A stretch of DNA of 64,000 bases. It comes from Actinacidiphila guanduensis. GTDB lineage: Bacteria; Actinomycetota; Actinomycetes; Streptomycetales; Streptomycetaceae. Under the pieces are notes generated by a model. The model saw only the letters and a list, made by a program, of their open reading frames with translations. It made no database searches and was not told the DNA's origin. The stretch spans positions 248,001-312,000 of the forward strand of contig NZ_FNIE01000010.1 in the NCBI RefSeq assembly GCF_900103985.1, written 5' to 3'. This document shows, one piece after another, positions 19,492 to 27,684 of this stretch. Within the stretch, counting starts at the first letter, position 1, and every line of letters begins with the position of its first letter. A program made the position numbers and the translations under genes.

Positions 19492-20631
19492 GTGGGCGCG
19501 GACCTGGAGAGTGTGGGGCGCGGGCTGGCGGCACGGCTCGGAGCGCAAAAGGTGTGGGCGGGCACGCCCTCGCCGTACGGCCCGGCGGTGTCGGGCGGCG
19601 CCGCCGTGGCGCAGCGGGCCGCGGTGGTGGTGCGCTGCGCCGACGCCGAGGACGTACGGGCCGCCGTGCGCGCCGCGCGCGATGCCGGGGTGCGCTTCTC
19701 GGTCCGCGGCGGCGGTTACGAACGCGAGCCGCAGGAAGGCGTGCTGACGCTCGACCTGGCCGCCATGGGCCATGTCGAGGTGGACACGGCGGCCCGGGTC
19801 GCGGCGGTGGGCGGCGGTGCGACGGCCGGGGAACTCACCGCCGCGGCCCACCGCCACGGGCTGGCGGCAGCCGCGGGGACGTCCGCGGGCGCCGGCGTCG
19901 CCGGGATCGTCCTGCACGGCGGCCCGGGTCCGCTCACCGGGCGGATCGGGCTCGCCGCGGACAATCTGCTCGCGGCCCGCGTGGTCCTCGCCGACGGCCA
20001 CCTCGTGACCACCGACGAGACGCGCGAGCCGGGCCTGCTGCGGGCCCTGCGGGGCGGCGGCGGAGGGCTTGGGGTGGTCGTCTCGATGCGGGTGCGGCTG
20101 CACCGGCTGCCGTATCTGTCCGCGGGGGCGATCGTCTTCGCCTGGTCCGACGCGGCGGCCGTCCTCGCCGGGCTCGACGGCTTCTCGGCGCCCGAGCTCA
20201 CCGTCACGGCGGGCGTGCTGCCGGGGCCCGGGGGCGCGCCGGTGCTGCTGCTGGTCCCGGCGTGGTCGGGCGCCCCGGGGGCGGGCGAGGTCCAGGTCGC
20301 CGCGCTGAGACGGCTGGGCTCGCCGCTGACCGCGCACGTCGGGCCGCTCGCGCCGCCGGACCTGCTCGCGCTGTTCGACGCGCACCGGCCGGCGGGGGCG
20401 CACCGGGTCGTGCTGACCCGGCCGCTCGCCTCCGTCGCGGCCGCGACCCCGATGCTGCTCGCCGCGGGCCGCACGCTGCCCTCACCCCTCGCGGCCGTCT
20501 TCCTCCACCCCGTCCACGGCGCCGCCCACCCCCGCCACCACCTCGCCGAGATCACCGCGGCCTGGCCCTCCGGCCTGGACGGCGCCGGCTCGGCGGAACT
20601 CACCTGGGCCCACCGAACCGCGGCCCTCTGA
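19492..20631 (+). CDS. FAD-binding oxidoreductase of the PCMH/berberine-bridge type
   Basis: 379-residue flavoprotein. GTG at 19492 has GGGAGG four bases upstream (19482-19487). A PCMH FAD-binding domain covers about residues 35-200: VRFSVRGGGYE is the pyrophosphate loop and GLAAAAGTSAGAGVAGIVLHGG with LRALRGGGGGLGVV completes the FAD site. In classical members the loop reads RxGGH and the His carries a covalent flavin bond; here it is Tyr, and the C-terminal BBE motif is absent, so the flavin is probably bound non-covalently. Substrate unknown. It separates treY from treZ, with no clear link to trehalose. Confidence 0.82.
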   Translation: MGADLESVGRGLAARLGAQKVWAGTPSPYGPAVSGGAAVAQRAAVVVRCADAEDVRAAVRAARDAGVRFSVRGGGYEREPQEGVLTLDLAAMGHVEVDTAARVAAVGGGATAGELTAAAHRHGLAAAAGTSAGAGVAGIVLHGGPGPLTGRIGLAADNLLAARVVLADGHLVTTDETREPGLLRALRGGGGGLGVVVSMRVRLHRLPYLSAGAIVFAWSDAAAVLAGLDGFSAPELTVTAGVLPGPGGAPVLLLVPAWSGAPGAGEVQVAALRRLGSPLTAHVGPLAPPDLLALFDAHRPAGAHRVVLTRPLASVAAATPMLLAAGRTLPSPLAAVFLHPVHGAAHPRHHLAEITAAWPSGLDGAGSAELTWAHRTAAL

Positions 20632-20639
20632 GCCCCACG

Positions 20640-20830
20640 GGTGCCCCTTGAGCCTTACGGTGCGGATTCCCACCGCTGGGGTTCCCCTCTCGTCGCCGAC
20701 TGCCGCGCCATCGTGGCTGGTCGCGCGGTTCCTCCCCAGAGGGGGGCACCCCCAAAGCCAAGTACCGGGCCGCGCCCGGAAACGCGCAGACCCCCAAACG
20801 GCGGGGGCCGCGCCCCGTAAATGCGTTGGC
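20640..20830. repeat. Degenerate copy (A) of a palindromic intergenic repeat
   Basis: CTCGTCGCCGACTGCCGCGC at about 20690 and GGTCGCGCGGTTCCTCCCC at about 20719-20737 match the left half of the copies at 30.2 and 34.5 kb. The right arm is badly eroded. It lies in the 362-bp gap before the acetyltransferase gene, which otherwise shows no gene. Confidence 0.65.
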
Positions 20831-20993
20831 CGCGGCTCACCCGCCCCCGGTACCGTGGGCGTACGACGCCCGTTGTGAGGAGCCGGAGGGAGGCGAGAGC
20901 GATGTCGACACAGACGACGCCGCGCTCCCGCCGACCCGCAGGGCGTCCGTGACACCGGACGGGAGCGCATCACCTGACTCCCGAAGGATGTCC

Positions 20994-21929
20994 ATGCCTG
21001 AGCAGTTCTCCGATCTGGTCCTGCGCCCGCTCGCCGCGGGCGAGACCGACCTGTTCACCTCCCTGCCCGCGCCGGCGGACCTCGGCCGCCCCCTCGTGGG
21101 GCAGAAGTTCGCCACCCTCGACGCCGGCGGCGAGTACCGGCCCGAGTGGTCGTGGGTCGCGCTGCGCGCGGGGACCGTGGTGGCCCGTGCCGCCTGGTGG
21201 GGCGGCCCCGAGCACACCGAGCCCGTCGCCCTCGACTGGCTCGACTTCGCCCCCGGCGAGCAGCAAGCCGCCGTCGCCCTGCTGCGAGCGGCACCGCTGC
21301 GCGCCGAGTACGGCCTGCTGCTGCCGCCCGGCTGGCGCGAGGTGCCGGCGCTGCGGACCGCGTACGAGGAGCGGGCAGCCGTCGCGGAGGCGGCGGGCCT
21401 GCGCAAGCTCGTCGAGCGCTACCGCTACACGTGGACGGCCGGCCGCGACCCGCTGCCGCCCCGTACCGGCCGCCTCGTCTACCGCCCGGAGCCCGACGAC
21501 GCGGCCTTCCGCGCCCTGATGGCCCGCACCATGGAGGGCACCCTGGACGCCCATGACCGCCGCATGCTGGACACCCGGGGCCTGGCCGCGGCCCTGGACG
21601 AGACGCTCGGCATCCTCGACTGGATGCCCTCGCCCAGCGAGTGGCGCCGCGTCGCCTGCACGCAGGACGGCGAGGTCGTCGGCCTGCACGTCCCCGCGGC
21701 CAACACCACCACCCCCTGTATCGGCTTCATCGCGGTGGTGCCCGAGCACCGCGGACGCGGCCACTCCTACGACCTGCTGGTCGAATGCACCCACGACCTG
21801 GTCGGGTACGGCGCCACACGGATCGCCGCCGCCACCGACCAGGGGAACTTCCCGATGGCCGGTACTTTCGCCAGAGCGGGTTACCCGATCACCCAGGAAG
21901 GGGTGGACTTCGCGCCGCCCGCCGTCTAG
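20994..21929 (+). CDS. GNAT family N-acetyltransferase
   Basis: 311-residue acetyltransferase. The acetyl-CoA-binding A motif is in the C-terminal half: CIGFIAVVPEHRGRGHSYDL near residue 240 (R-G-x-G-x pattern), followed by AATDQGNFPMAGTFARAGY, the usual motif B. The N-terminal 180 residues form a second, more divergent GNAT-like domain. ATG at 20994 has GAAGG six bases upstream; an ATG two codons earlier (20988) overlaps that site. Substrate unknown. A strong hairpin follows the stop. Confidence 0.86.
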   Translation: MPEQFSDLVLRPLAAGETDLFTSLPAPADLGRPLVGQKFATLDAGGEYRPEWSWVALRAGTVVARAAWWGGPEHTEPVALDWLDFAPGEQQAAVALLRAAPLRAEYGLLLPPGWREVPALRTAYEERAAVAEAAGLRKLVERYRYTWTAGRDPLPPRTGRLVYRPEPDDAAFRALMARTMEGTLDAHDRRMLDTRGLAAALDETLGILDWMPSPSEWRRVACTQDGEVVGLHVPAANTTTPCIGFIAVVPEHRGRGHSYDLLVECTHDLVGYGATRIAAATDQGNFPMAGTFARAGYPITQEGVDFAPPAV

Positions 21930-21933
21930 ACCG

Positions 21934-21969
21934 GCCGGTCCCCGGGCATGCATCTGCCCGGGGACCGGC
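21934..21969 (+). terminator. Hairpin terminator after the GNAT gene
   Basis: GCCGGTCCCCGGGCA at 21934-21948 pairs perfectly (15 bp) with TGCCCGGGGACCGGC at 21955-21969 around a 6-base loop, 4 bp after the stop. It occupies the ATG at 21948 that would otherwise extend treZ, so treZ must start further on. Confidence 0.8.
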
Positions 21970-22046
21970 GCGCTCGGGAGCCGTGCCGGCCCGAGCCGTG
22001 GACGACAACAGGCCCGGGCAACCCCCGGGCGGACGGGAGCCGTTGC

Positions 22047-23873
22047 GTGCTGTTCGAGGTGTGGGCGCCGAACGCCCGGCAGGTCGAGGTCCTCGTCGAG
22101 GAGCGGGCCCACGGCCTGGCCCCCGACCCCGCCCGGTCGGGATGGTGGCGGGCCGACGTCCCCGCCGTCCACGGCACCCGCTACGCCTACCTGCTCGACG
22201 GCGGGCCGCCGCTGCCCGACCCGCGCTCGCGCCGCCAGCCCGACGGCCCCGACGGCATGAGCGCGGTGGTCGACCACGACGCCTTCGCCTGGTGCGGCCC
22301 GTGGCCCGGCCGGGCCCTGTCCGGCGCGGTCCTCTACGAGCTGCACGTGGGCACCTTCACCCCCGAGGGCACCTTCGACGCCGCGATCGAGCACCTGCCG
22401 CACCTGGCCCGCCTCGGCATCACCCATGTGGAGCTGATGCCGGTCTGCCCCTTCCCGGGCACCAACGGCTGGGGGTACGAGGGCGTGTCGCTGTGGGCGG
22501 TGCACGAGCCGTACGGCGGCCCCGAGGCGATGAAGCGCTTTGTCGACGCGGCACACCGGCACGGCCTGGGTGTCGTGCTCGACGTCGTCCACAACCACCT
22601 GGGCCCGTCCGGCAACCACCTGCCGCCCTTCGGTCCGTACTTTACCGACCGGCACCACACCCCGTGGGGCGACGCCGTCAACCTGGACGCGCCGGGCTCC
22701 GACGAGGTGCGCGACTTCCTCATCGGCAGCGCGCTCGCCTGGCTGCGCGACTACCGGCTGGACGGGCTGCGGCTGGACGCCGTGCACGCCCTGGTCGACA
22801 CCCGCGCCCTGCACTTCCTGGAGGAGCTGTCCACCGCCGTGGACGGGCTCGCGGCGGCGCTCGGCCGCCCGCTGTTCCTGATCGCGGAGTCCGACCTGAA
22901 CGACCCGCGCACCACCGCCCCCCGCGAGGCCGGCGGCCTGGGCCTGCACGCCCAGTGGAACGACGACTTCCACCACGCCGTGCACACCGCGGTCACCGGC
23001 GAGTCCCAGGGCTACTACGCCGACTTCGCCGCCGCGGGCCCGGGCGCCCTGGCCAAGGTGCTCACCCACGGCTTCTTCCACGACGGCAGCTGGTCCTCCT
23101 TCCGCGGCCGCCACCACGGGCGGCCGCTGGACCCGGCCACCTTCTCCGCCTCCCGGCTGCTCGGCTACGCCCAGACGCACGACCAGGTGGGCAACCGTGC
23201 CACCGGCGACCGCCTCACCCCGGCGCAACTGGGCGCGGCCGCCGCGCTCGTGCTCACCTCGCCCTTCACGCCGATGCTCTTCATGGGCGAGGAGTGGGGG
23301 GCGGGCACGCCCTGGCAGTTCTTCACCGACCACGACGACCCGGAGCTGGCCGCCGCCATCACCCGCGGGCGGCGCCGGGAGTTCGCGGCGCACGGCTGGG
23401 CCGAGGAGGACGTGCCGGACCCGCAGGACCCGGCCACCCGCGACCGCTCCTGCCTGGACTGGACCGAGCCCGACCGGCCGGTCCACCGCGAACTTCTGGA
23501 GTGGTACCGGGCGCTGATCGCCCTGCGCCGCTCGGAACCCGCGCTGAGCGACCCGCGGCTGGACCGGGTGACGACCGCCGCGGGCGGCCGCACGCTGCGG
23601 GTGGCCCGCGGCCCCTTCCGTATCCTGGTCAACTTCTCCGACGCCCCCGCCCGCATCCCCTTGAACACCCCCTGCGAGGTGGTGCTGGCCCGCCCGGAGT
23701 GCAAGGTGCTCCCGGGACCCGCGGTGTACCTGCCGGCCCGGGGCGCGGCGGTGCTGCGGGCGGAGGAACACGAGGCGCCGGACGAGGTGGACACGGCGGT
23801 CGGGGCCGGCGGGGCGGGGGCTGTGGACGACGGGGACGGGCCGGACGGCACCGGGACTACGGTGGACGTATGA
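22047..23873 (+). CDS. treZ: Malto-oligosyltrehalose trehalohydrolase (TreZ)
   Basis: 608-residue GH13 enzyme that releases trehalose from the TreY product. GTG at 22047 (VLFEVWAPNARQVEVLVEER) has GGGAG seven bases upstream; an upstream in-frame ATG lies in a terminator. Barrel motifs: HGLGVVLDVVHNHLGPSGNH (region I), DGLRLDAVHALVDTRALHF (region II), PLFLIAESDLNDPR (region III), GYAQTHDQVGNRA (region IV). The C-terminus carries a Gly/Asp/Glu-rich tail of about 35 residues that overlaps the next gene by ATGA. With glgX and treY it completes glycogen-to-trehalose conversion. Confidence 0.95.
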   Translation: MLFEVWAPNARQVEVLVEERAHGLAPDPARSGWWRADVPAVHGTRYAYLLDGGPPLPDPRSRRQPDGPDGMSAVVDHDAFAWCGPWPGRALSGAVLYELHVGTFTPEGTFDAAIEHLPHLARLGITHVELMPVCPFPGTNGWGYEGVSLWAVHEPYGGPEAMKRFVDAAHRHGLGVVLDVVHNHLGPSGNHLPPFGPYFTDRHHTPWGDAVNLDAPGSDEVRDFLIGSALAWLRDYRLDGLRLDAVHALVDTRALHFLEELSTAVDGLAAALGRPLFLIAESDLNDPRTTAPREAGGLGLHAQWNDDFHHAVHTAVTGESQGYYADFAAAGPGALAKVLTHGFFHDGSWSSFRGRHHGRPLDPATFSASRLLGYAQTHDQVGNRATGDRLTPAQLGAAAALVLTSPFTPMLFMGEEWGAGTPWQFFTDHDDPELAAAITRGRRREFAAHGWAEEDVPDPQDPATRDRSCLDWTEPDRPVHRELLEWYRALIALRRSEPALSDPRLDRVTTAAGGRTLRVARGPFRILVNFSDAPARIPLNTPCEVVLARPECKVLPGPAVYLPARGAAVLRAEEHEAPDEVDTAVGAGGAGAVDDGDGPDGTGTTVDV

Positions 23874-24097
23874 CCGACACGACCTCCACCGGGACCTCGA
23901 CCGGGAACTCCGCCGGTGCCTCCGCCGGTGCCTCGACGGCGCCCGCTCCCAGCGGGACCTCTGCCGCCCCGGCCGAGCCGGCGGCCGGCTGCGTGCTGTG
24001 CGGTAAGCCCACGGAGTACCCGAACAGCACGAAGGGCGTAACGCTGTGCCCGGTCTGCGAGTGGCAGGAGGCCCAGCGCCTGTCCTGCTCGGGCTGA
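23870..24097 (+). CDS. Small zinc-ribbon protein coupled to treZ
   Basis: 75-residue protein starting at the ATG inside ATGA at the end of treZ, so its translation depends on treZ. The first 40 residues are Thr/Ser/Ala/Gly-rich and look disordered. The C-terminal part, GCVLCGKPTEYPNSTKGVTL followed by CPVCEWQ, has two CxxC pairs, a zinc-ribbon pattern. I do not recognise a function. The tight coupling suggests a role tied to TreZ or its regulation, but that is inference. Confidence 0.75.
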   Translation: MTDTTSTGTSTGNSAGASAGASTAPAPSGTSAAPAEPAAGCVLCGKPTEYPNSTKGVTLCPVCEWQEAQRLSCSG

Positions 24098-24197
24098 CCG
24101 CGAAGGCGCTGGAGGCAAAAGCGCCGGAAGCAGCGGATTCGGCGGGTCCCGCAGGGCAGGCGGGGCAGGGCGTACGGCGAGGGCGGCCCGGGACGGC

Positions 24198-25181
24198 TCA
24201 GGAGGCGAGCAGCCGCCGGCGGTAGTCGGCGACGTCCAGGCCCGTCCTCGGCCACTTCGGGCCCAGCTCCTCCAGGTGCTCCAGCAGCAGCCGGCTGATC
24301 GCCCAGTTGCGGTACCACTTGTGGTCGGCCGGGACCACGTACCAGGGCGCCGCCTCGGTGGAGCAGCGCTCCAGGACGGTCTCGTACGCCTCCTGGTAGG
24401 CCGGCCACAGGGCGCGCTCCTCCAGGTCGCCCGGGGTGAACTTCCAGTGCTTGTCCGGGCGGTCGAGCCGGGCCAGCAGCCGGTCGCGCTGCTCGTCGTA
24501 GCCGATGTGCAGGAAAACCTTGACGAGGGTGGTGCCGTCGTCGGCCAGGGCGCGCTCGAAGCGGTTGATCTCGCCGTAGCGGCGGCGCCAGGTGGTACGC
24601 GGCACCAGGCCGTGCACCCGCGCGACCAGGACGTCCTCGTAGTGGGAGCGGTCGAAGACGCCGATCTCGCCGGCCAGCGGCAGCGACTTGCGCACCCGCC
24701 ACAGGAAGTGGTGCCGCTGCTCCTCGGCGGTGGGCGCCTTGAACGCCCGCACCCGCAGGCCTGCCGGGTTGAGCCCGGCCACGACGTGCTTGACGGTGCC
24801 GCCCTTGCCCGAGGTATCCATCCCCTGGAGCACCAGCAGCACCCGGCGGGAGTCGCCGCCCGCCGCGCTCTGTGCGAAGAGCTTCTCCTGCAGTTCGGCC
24901 AGCCGGGGGCGCATCAGCTCGATCTCCTCCCGGCCGCGCTGCTTGCCGCCGGGCCCACCGGGGGTGGCCGAGGTGTCGTACGCCGCCAGGTCCACCGCCC
25001 CGCCGCCGGACGGCACCCGCAGCAACGCCCGCAGATCCCCGCCGGCGCCCTTCCCGGCCTTGCCCGCGCCCTTGTGCGTACCGTCGGTGGCCGCCTTGCC
25101 CGCCGGCTTGGTGGCGTCCTTGCCACTGCCCTTGCCGGCCGCCTTGCCGCCGTTCTTGCTCGTGCCCTTGCCCTTGCCCAT
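24198..25181 (-). CDS. PPK2-family polyphosphate kinase with a lysine/glycine-rich N-terminal tail
   Basis: 327-residue PPK2 kinase, which transfers phosphate between polyphosphate and nucleotides. Walker A LVLQGMDTSGKGGTVKHV lies near residue 120, Walker B/lid GVFDRSHYEDVLVARV near 180, and WYVVPADHKWYRNWAISRLL near 290. The first roughly 48 residues (MGKGKGTSKNGGKAAGKG...) contain about 14 lysines in G-K and A-K steps and are probably disordered; this tail is unusual for the family. ATG at 25181 has AGGA seven bases upstream. Nucleotide preference (AMP, ADP or GDP) cannot be told. Confidence 0.9.
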   Translation of the reverse strand: MGKGKGTSKNGGKAAGKGSGKDATKPAGKAATDGTHKGAGKAGKGAGGDLRALLRVPSGGGAVDLAAYDTSATPGGPGGKQRGREEIELMRPRLAELQEKLFAQSAAGGDSRRVLLVLQGMDTSGKGGTVKHVVAGLNPAGLRVRAFKAPTAEEQRHHFLWRVRKSLPLAGEIGVFDRSHYEDVLVARVHGLVPRTTWRRRYGEINRFERALADDGTTLVKVFLHIGYDEQRDRLLARLDRPDKHWKFTPGDLEERALWPAYQEAYETVLERCSTEAAPWYVVPADHKWYRNWAISRLLLEHLEELGPKWPRTGLDVADYRRRLLAS

Positions 25182-25228
25182 GCCCCGATCCTGCGCCGGT
25201 TCCGGGCGCTCCGCCAGCGCCCCGGGCC

Positions 25229-26299
25229 CTACTCGGGGGTGCGGGCGAGCCGGCCGGCGTCGCGGGCGAGGGCGGTGAGGCGCGAGACCGCGCGGAAGTA
25301 CTTCTTGCGGTAGCCGCCGGCGAGCATCTCCGGTGAGAAGAGCCGGTCGAAGGGCTCGCCGGAGGCCATCACCGGGACCTCGCGGTCGTAGAGCCGGTCG
25401 GCGAGGACCACCAGGCGCAGCGCCGTGGCCTGGTCGGCGACCTGTTGCACCCCGCGCAGGAAGACCGCCTCCACGCCGTCGCACAGGGCGCCGTAGCGGC
25501 TGGGGTGCACGGTGGCGAGGTGGGCGGCGAGCTCCGGGAAGTCGTCCAGGGCGGCACCCGGGGTACGGCCGGCCGCCTCGGTCACCTGCTCGTCGGTGAA
25601 GGGCTCGGGGGCCTCGGGCAGGCCGCGGTGGCGGTAGTCCTCGCCGTCGATCCGCAGGCTGGTGAAGCGGGCGGACAGGCCCTGGATCTCCCGCATGAAG
25701 TCCGCCGCGGCGAAGCGGCCCTCGCCGAGCCGGCCCGGCAGCGTGTTGGACGTGGCCGCGAGCCGCACGCCCGCGTCCGAGAGACGGGAGAGCAGCGTGG
25801 AGACCAGGACGGTGTCGCCGGGGTCGTCCAGCTCGAACTCGTCGATGCAGACCAGGCGGTGGCCGCTGAGGGCGTCCACGGCGGGGCGGAACCCGAGGGC
25901 GCCCACGAGGTTGGTCAGCTCCACGAACGTGCCGAACGCCTTCTGCTCCGCGGGGGCGTCGGTGGCGTGCCACAGCGAGGCGAGCAGGTGGGTCTTGCCG
26001 ACGCCGTAGCCGCCGTCGAGGTAGATCCCGCCGGGCCCGGTGCGCTCCGCCTTGGGGCGGGACCGGAACCACGAGCGCTTCCCGCCGTCCCCGCCGGCGC
26101 CGCCGAGTCCCGCGGCGAACTCCTCCAGCGTCCGTACGGCCCGGGCCTGGCTCGGCTGCGCGGGGTCCGGCACGTACGTGCTGAACCGCACGGCGTCGAA
26201 CCGCGGTGGCGGCACCATCTCGCCCAGCAGCCGCTCCACGGCCACTTCCGGATTCCTCCCGGCCAGCCGGACCGGCACGGCAGCTCCCCTCAACGACAC
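25229..26299 (-). CDS. zapE: AFG1/ZapE-like ATPase
   Basis: 356-residue AAA-type ATPase of the AFG1/ZapE family, linked in proteobacteria to cell division and in mitochondria to protein quality control. It shows EMVPPPRFDAVRFSTYVPDP, the family N-terminal block, Walker A GIYLDGGYGVGKTHLLAS near residue 92, Walker B VCIDEFELDDPGD near 150, sensor RLAATSNTLPGRL near 182 and the C-terminal YRKKYFRAVSRL. GTG 26299 is given as start; GTG at 26278 has a better ribosome site (AGGGGAG five bases upstream) and could be the true start. It ends 47 bp before the PPK2 start and may share a transcript. Confidence 0.9.
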   Translation of the reverse strand: MSLRGAAVPVRLAGRNPEVAVERLLGEMVPPPRFDAVRFSTYVPDPAQPSQARAVRTLEEFAAGLGGAGGDGGKRSWFRSRPKAERTGPGGIYLDGGYGVGKTHLLASLWHATDAPAEQKAFGTFVELTNLVGALGFRPAVDALSGHRLVCIDEFELDDPGDTVLVSTLLSRLSDAGVRLAATSNTLPGRLGEGRFAAADFMREIQGLSARFTSLRIDGEDYRHRGLPEAPEPFTDEQVTEAAGRTPGAALDDFPELAAHLATVHPSRYGALCDGVEAVFLRGVQQVADQATALRLVVLADRLYDREVPVMASGEPFDRLFSPEMLAGGYRKKYFRAVSRLTALARDAGRLARTPE

Positions 26300-26334
26300 G
26301 GCTTCACCCTACCGGGCGAGTCCCCGGACCTACG

Positions 26335-26700
26335 CCGCCGTCCCGGGGCGCAGCCCGCCCCCGGCTGCTCCCGCAGTCCCCGCGCCCCCGGGTTGTACGG
26401 GATCGCCCTGCGTACAAAGGGCAAGGCGAACAGGGGCGCGGGGAACTGCGCGAGCAACCGACGACCGGCCCGGCAGCCGGGGACGGCGAGGCGGGGGCAG
26501 CCGCGTCGCCGCAGGGGCGCGGGGAACTGCGCGGGAAGAGGCCACCGCCCCGCAGCCGGGATGGGGCCCATCGGGGAGACGCTCGTCCGAGGGGCGCGAG
26601 GAACTGCGCGAATAACCACCCACCGGCCCGGCGGCCGGGAACGGCGGGAACCCCGGCGGCGGGGAGCCGTGGGGGCAAGGGGTGGGCGGGCGGGGGAAAA
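26335..26700. repeat. Palindromic intergenic repeat, copy B, with three tandem right arms
   Basis: Left arm GCAGTCCCCGCGCCCC (about 26371-26386) is inverted to GGGGCGCGGGGAACTGCGCG at 26433-26452. That 20-mer recurs at 26514-26533 and, with one change, at 26591-26610, giving three copies 77-81 bp apart. The loop contains an inner stem GCCCT...AGGGC (26405-26422). It fills the 409-bp divergent gap between zapE and the reductase gene. Confidence 0.9.
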
Positions 26701-26708
26701 TCGGGTCC

Positions 26709-27470
26709 ATGCAGCAGCTCATGCCGGCCCCCGAAGCCAACAGCAGCGGCACCCTGGACACCCTCGAAGCCCTGGCGGCGGCGTACCCGTACCCCAGCCG
26801 CCCAAGGGGGCCGTATCTGCGGGCGAACATGGTCGCCTCACTCGACGGCGCGGCAAGCCACGAGGGCACCTCGGGCCCCCTCTCCTCACCGGGCGACAAA
26901 AAGATCTTCGGTGTGCTCCGCGCCTTGGCGGACGCCGTCCTCGTGGGCGCCGAGACCGCCCGCCGCGAGGGGTACCGCCCGGCGAAGGCCCGCAAGGACT
27001 TCCAGGAGCAGCGCGCCGCGGACGGCCAGAGCCCGGCCCCGGCGATCGCCGTGCTCAGCCGCCGCCTGGACCTGGACTTCTCCGCGCCCCTGTTCACAGG
27101 AGCCAGTACGCCCACGATCGTGCTCACCGGTTCCGCCGCGGACCCCGAGCGGCGGGCGGCCGCGGAGAAGGCGGGCGCGGTGGTGGTGACCGCGGGCGAG
27201 GGCGAGTCGGTGGACCCGGCGCGGGCGGTGCGCGAGTTGGCCGCGCTGGGCCACACCCGCCTGCTGCACGAGGGCGGCCCCCGCGTCCTGGCCCAGTTCG
27301 CTGCGGCCGGCGTGCTGGACGAGCTGTGCCTGACGCTCGCCCCGGTCCTCACCGGCGGCAGCGCCCCGCGGATCATGAACGGCCCCGAGGTGCCGGGCCC
27401 GGCCCGCTACGTCCCGGCCGGCCTGCTCACCGAGGACGGCTTCCTGTTCGCCCGCTACGTACGGGGGTAG
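26709..27470 (+). CDS. RibD C-terminal-type pyrimidine reductase
   Basis: 253-residue protein of the RibD-C/dihydrofolate-reductase-like fold, annotated in Streptomyces as a pyrimidine reductase family protein. It would use NADPH to reduce a ribityl-pyrimidine, as in riboflavin synthesis, but no other rib gene is near. Features: YLRANMVASLDGAASHEGTS (substrate and cofactor loop), DAVLVGAETARREGYRP near residue 78, GHTRLLHEGGPRVLAQFAAA near 188 and DELCLTLAPVLTGG near 212. ATG at 26709 starts the conserved part. There is no deaminase domain. The true substrate is uncertain. Confidence 0.85.
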   Translation: MQQLMPAPEANSSGTLDTLEALAAAYPYPSRPRGPYLRANMVASLDGAASHEGTSGPLSSPGDKKIFGVLRALADAVLVGAETARREGYRPAKARKDFQEQRAADGQSPAPAIAVLSRRLDLDFSAPLFTGASTPTIVLTGSAADPERRAAAEKAGAVVVTAGEGESVDPARAVRELAALGHTRLLHEGGPRVLAQFAAAGVLDELCLTLAPVLTGGSAPRIMNGPEVPGPARYVPAGLLTEDGFLFARYVRG

Positions 27471-27684
27471 CCGCGCCGGCAGGAGCGTACGGCGGCCCCA
27501 TGAGCAGGGGGGCCGATCGGCTCTGGCCGGGGTTTGGCCGCGCGCGGCACACTCTCCCGGATGGATCTCGGCGGAAAATACGGATTGAGTCGTTCCGCTT
27601 CGTGTCGCGCGGGAACACTTGGTCTCGGGCCCCGGGAAGATCAGGGGTGCCGCGAGAAGGCCACCAGAAAGAAGGACGCGTCCC

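Noticed and set aside
21948..22046. N-terminal extension of treZ from ATG 21948
   Set aside because: The ATG lies in a perfect 15-bp terminator stem, and GTG 22047 has its own ribosome site and begins the family sequence.
24198..26072. Fusion of PPK2 with the end of the ZapE region
   Set aside because: ZapE is encoded in a different frame down to 25229; the PPK2 has its own ATG and ribosome site at 25181.
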